Source of the DNA: an uncultured Clostridia bacterium
Lineage (GTDB): Bacteria > Bacillota_A > Clostridia > Oscillospirales > Oscillospiraceae
Direction of reading: 5' to 3'
DNA length: 8,310 bases
Assembly (NCBI GenBank): GCA_947167435.1
Contig: CAMVIC010000061.1
Location: 1 to 8,310, forward strand
In this document: one piece after another, positions 5,808 to 8,310 of the stretch
How positions within the stretch are numbered: the first letter of the stretch is position 1
Layout: each line of letters starts with the position of its first letter
Notes under the pieces: model-generated
What the model was told of the DNA's origin: nothing
The model's database searches: none
The model's input: only the letters and a program-made list of their open reading frames with translations
Made by a program: the position numbers and the translations under genes

Positions 5808-5854
5808 GTTCCCCCGGCCGGTATCGCGTGATGCCGGCCGGGGGAACCGTTTTT
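5808..5854 (+). terminator. Strong intrinsic terminator of the mrp operon
   Basis: GTTCCCCCGGCCGG (5808-5821) pairs perfectly with CCGGCCGGGGGAAC (5834-5847). The stem extends by four more pairs, one of them G-U, to a GCGT loop (5826-5829). TTTTT (5850-5854) follows two bases after the stem. It lies 11 bases after the NifX-like stop. There is no T-run on the minus strand, so it mainly serves the plus-strand operon. Confidence 0.95.
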
Positions 5855-5910
5855 CTGATTCTGTTATCTGCTTTTTACGGAACTGACCGTGAGACCATGC
5901 AGCCGGAGCA

Positions 5911-5946
5911 AGAAAGACTTTTTCCGTGATTACGGAATGACAGTCT
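5911..5946 (-). terminator. Possible weak terminator of the glutamine synthetase gene
   Basis: Read on the minus strand just after the synthetase stop, AGACT (5946-5942) and AGTCT (5919-5915) bracket an inner stem TTCCGT (5937-5932) with ACGGAA (5927-5922) over an AATC loop. TTTCTT follows on the minus strand. The stem is interrupted and the T-tract imperfect, so confidence is limited. Confidence 0.4.
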
Positions 5947-5951
5947 CCGGG

Positions 5952-8045
5952 CTAAACGCCAAACAGCAGATCGCCGTATGTCGGGAAGGGCCAGTAGGAC
6001 GCGGCCGTAAGCGTCTCCGCTTTGTCGCAGAGCGTGCGCAGCGCGTCCATCTTTCCCAGAAGTTCATCCCGGATGAAGAAAGCCTGTACTGTGATATCCT
6101 CGCCGATACGGCTGTCGATACTCTCCTCCAACGCCTCAATGGCCGCGTCAATCTCATCGGAAAGGGCGGACAGCTTTTCAAGCAGCCTGGTGTCTGCCCG
6201 GCAAGGCAGCACGGCCACAGCTTTTTTCTTTTCGCTGATCCCGGAAGCCAGATCCCCGCAGTAGCGCAGCACAGCAGGCAGGATCTCTTTCTTCGCCATC
6301 TCCGCCATGGTCAGCGCCTCGATGCGCACCGTGCGGACATAGTTTTCCATCGTGATCTCATAGCGGGAACGAATTTCCGCCTCGGAGAAGATCTTGTGCC
6401 GCTGGAGCATGGCCATGTTTTCCGGATCCAGCACCATCTGCAGAGCGTCGGGTGTGGTGCGCAGATTGAGAAGGCCGCGTTCCTCGGTTGCCTCCTTGAT
6501 CCAGGCGTCATCATACCCGTTGCCGTTGAACAGGATCCGCTTGTGCGCCTTGATGTTTTCACGGATCAGCTCGTGCAGGCAGGTATCAAAGTCCCCCGCA
6601 CAGCTCTCCAGAACATCCGCAAACTGCCGCAGCGCTTCCGCCACGGCGGCGTTGATCATGATGTTCGCGCAGGAAATGGAATCGTTGGAGCCGACCATGC
6701 GGAACTCGAATTTATTCCCGGTAAAGGCAAAGGGCGAGGTGCGGTTGCGGTCGGTGGAATCCCGGTTGAAGCGCGGCAGCACGTCTGCACCGAGGCGCAG
6801 AGGCCGCTTTTCAGTCTCGGCGTAAGGGCTGTCAGATTCAATAGCGTCCAGCACAGCCGTGAGCTCGTCGCCCAGGAAGATGGAAATAACAGCGGGCGGC
6901 GCCTCGTTCGCGCCGAGGCGGTGATCGTTTCCGGCCGAGGCCACGCTCAAACGCAGCAGGCCCTGATATTCGTCGACCGCCTTGACGACCGCCATCAAGA
7001 AGAGCAGGAACTGGGCGTTTTCAAAGGGTGTGTCGCCGGGGCTCAGGAGGTTTACGCCGGTATCGGTCGCTATGGACCAGTTGTTGTGCTTGCCGCTGCC
7101 GGTGACGCCTGCAAAGGGCTTCTCGTGCAGCAGGCACATGAGCCCGTGCTTCCGAGCAACCTTCTTCATGACCTCCATCGTGAGCTGGTTGTGGTCGGCG
7201 GCGATGTTGGTGACGGTGAAGATGGGCGCGAGCTCATGCTGGGAGGGCGCGACCTCGTTGTGCTCAGTTTTGGCGTAGACGCCGAGCTTCCAGAGTTCCT
7301 CGTTTAAGTCCTCCATAAACGCCTTGACGCGCGGCTTGATCGCGCCGAAGTAATGATCCTCCAGCTCCTGGCCCTTCGGGGGCTTCGAGCCGAAGAGGGT
7401 GCGGCCGGTATAGATCAGATCCTTCCGCTTGAGGTACATCTCCCGGTCGATCAGAAAATACTCCTGCTCGGGGCCGACGTTGGTGACAACACGCTTGACC
7501 TCCGTGTTCCCGAGCAGCCGCAACACGCGCAGCGCTTCCCGGTTCAAAGCCTCCATCGAGCGCAGCAGCGGCGTCTTTTTATCCAGCGCCTCGCCGCCAT
7601 AGGAACAGAAAGCCGTGGGGATGCAGAGCGTCTTTTCCTTGATAAAGGCATAGGAGGTCGGGTCCCAGGCGGTATAGCCACGGGCCTCGAAGGTCGCGCG
7701 CAGGCCGCCGGAGGGGAAGGAGCTCGCGTCCGGCTCCCCCTGAATGAGTTCCTTGCCGGAAAACTCCATGATCACGCCGCCGTCCGGCGCGTGGCTGATA
7801 AAGCTTTCATGCTTCTCGGCGGTGACGCCAGTCAGTGGCTGGAACCAGTGCGTGAAGTGTGTCGCCCCTTTTTCCACCGCCCAATCGCGCATCGCGGCGG
7901 CCACCGCGTTGGCCACCTCAGGATCCAGCGGCTTTCCCTCGCGGAGCGTCTGTTTCATGGCGTGATAGACGCTGCCGGAGAGCCGCGCCTTCATCGCTCT
8001 CTCATCAAAAACCATGCTTCCGAAGCTTTCTGTAACTGTGCTCAT
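5952..8045 (-). CDS. glnN: Type III glutamine synthetase (GSIII)
   Basis: This 697-residue enzyme makes glutamine from glutamate, ammonia and ATP in the cytoplasm. The length is that of GSIII, which is much longer than the roughly 450-residue type I enzyme. GSIII features in order are [20 protein letters not shown] (90-109) with SFPSGG (109-114), GPEQEYFL (191-198, metal-binding Glu193 and Glu195), [14 protein letters not shown] (263-276), [10 protein letters not shown] (315-324), [13 protein letters not shown] (373-385), [17 protein letters not shown] (434-450) and the C-terminal [11 protein letters not shown] (685-695). All expected catalytic motifs are present and the frame is intact. The ATG at 8045 is preceded by AAAGGACGG about 8 bases upstream. 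It sits 27 bp after glmS on the same strand, so they are probably co-transcribed. The symbol glnN is the usual one for GSIII; many annotations use glnA. Confidence 0.96.
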   Translation of the reverse strand: MSTVTESFGSMVFDERAMKARLSGSVYHAMKQTLREGKPLDPEVANAVAAAMRDWAVEKGATHFTHWFQPLTGVTAEKHESFISHAPDGGVIMEFSGKELIQGEPDASSFPSGGLRATFEARGYTAWDPTSYAFIKEKTLCIPTAFCSYGGEALDKKTPLLRSMEALNREALRVLRLLGNTEVKRVVTNVGPEQEYFLIDREMYLKRKDLIYTGRTLFGSKPPKGQELEDHYFGAIKPRVKAFMEDLNEELWKLGVYAKTEHNEVAPSQHELAPIFTVTNIAADHNQLTMEVMKKVARKHGLMCLLHEKPFAGVTGSGKHNNWSIATDTGVNLLSPGDTPFENAQFLLFLMAVVKAVDEYQGLLRLSVASAGNDHRLGANEAPPAVISIFLGDELTAVLDAIESDSPYAETEKRPLRLGADVLPRFNRDSTDRNRTSPFAFTGNKFEFRMVGSNDSISCANIMINAAVAEALRQFADVLESCAGDFDTCLHELIRENIKAHKRILFNGNGYDDAWIKEATEERGLLNLRTTPDALQMVLDPENMAMLQRHKIFSEAEIRSRYEITMENYVRTVRIEALTMAEMAKKEILPAVLRYCGDLASGISEKKKAVAVLPCRADTRLLEKLSALSDEIDAAIEALEESIDSRIGEDITVQAFFIRDELLGKMDALRTLCDKAETLTAASYWPFPTYGDLLFGV

Positions 8046-8072
8046 GTTTTCCGTCCTTTCTGTGATTGGCTT

Positions 8073-8310
8073 TTATTCTACCGTTACGCTTTTTGCGAGA
8101 TTGCGCGGCTTGTCCACATCCAGCCCCTTGGCCACGCTCGTGTAGTAGCCCAGGAGCTGAAGCGGGATCACGGCGAGACTGCCGATGAAATGCGGGTCCG
8201 TTTTGGGGACATAAACCGTGAAATCGGCGGTGTCCTCTAGGGCGTAGTGACCATAGCGCGTGAGCCCCATCAGGTAAGCCCCGCGTGCCTTGCATTCGAC
8301 CAGATTGCTG
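8073..8310 (-). CDS. glmS: Glutamine--fructose-6-phosphate aminotransferase, C-terminal 78 residues
   Basis: Only the 3' end is inside the window; the gene continues past the right edge. GlmS converts fructose-6-phosphate and glutamine into glucosamine-6-phosphate, the entry to peptidoglycan amino sugars. The visible part is the end of the second sugar isomerase (SIS) domain, with [12 protein letters not shown] near the edge, [12 protein letters not shown], and the diagnostic C-terminus [15 protein letters not shown]. In E. coli GlmS the Lys of this terminal NLAKSVTVE forms the Schiff base with the sugar, and it is conserved here. The stop is TAA at 8075-8073. The glutaminase domain and the promoter or any leader riboswitch lie outside the window. 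Its 27-bp spacing from the glutamine synthetase suggests a shared transcript. Confidence 0.95.
   Translation of the reverse strand, partial: SNLVECKARGAYLMGLTRYGHYALEDTADFTVYVPKTDPHFIGSLAVIPLQLLGYYTSVAKGLDVDKPRNLAKSVTVE

Noticed and set aside
5855..5874. CTG triplets after the terminator (5855, 5861, 5868) as another heptad array
   Set aside because: Spacing is 6 then 7 bases and the sequence is simply T-rich; the pattern does not hold for more than two units.
5889..8240. Plus-strand frames of about 472 and 295 codons opposite the glutamine synthetase
   Set aside because: The minus-strand synthetase has every catalytic motif in one intact frame; the opposite frames have no domain signature and begin near or run across gene ends.

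Overview
The window looks like chromosomal DNA from a GC-rich gut-type Firmicute, most plausibly class Clostridia, Oscillospiraceae-like. The reasons are the strong AAAGGAGG ribosome binding sites, sigma-A-type promoters, a type III glutamine synthetase, a Mrp protein with a clostridial-style Cys-rich N-terminus, and an FHA-FtsW/RodA fusion next to a class B penicillin-binding protein. This placement is inference from gene content; there is no rRNA here to test it.

Layout. Positions 1-4136 (minus strand) form a cell-wall block transcribed right to left: an FHA-domain FtsW/RodA polymerase (4136-2379), a class B PBP overlapping it by 4 bp (2382-1069), then an ABC-F ATPase running off the left edge (997-1). 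Positions 4137-4528 are a non-coding divergent region. It holds promoters for both sides, two degenerate heptanucleotide arrays, and a long imperfect palindrome between the arrays. A third heptad array sits at 1037-1071, between the PBP and ABC-F genes, and takes in the PBP stop codon. Positions 4529-5796 (plus strand) are a two-gene operon: Mrp-family P-loop ATPase and a NifX/NifB-like protein with a Gly/Cys tail, closed by a strong intrinsic terminator. Positions 5952-8310 (minus strand) hold the 3' end of glmS followed 27 bp later by a full type III glutamine synthetase; this pair converges on the mrp operon.

How the genes fit together. The FtsW/RodA-type glycosyltransferase and the class B transpeptidase are the standard two-component peptidoglycan synthase; here the polymerase also carries an FHA domain, suggesting phosphothreonine or protein-interaction control. 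Mrp and the NifX-like protein suggest iron-sulfur or metal-cluster handling rather than nitrogen fixation, since no nitrogenase genes are visible. GlmS consumes glutamine to make glucosamine-6-phosphate, a peptidoglycan precursor, and the adjacent synthetase makes glutamine.

The proteins are recognisable families. The least explained material is the heptad/palindrome module in the non-coding DNA; I see no clear sign of an entirely new protein system.
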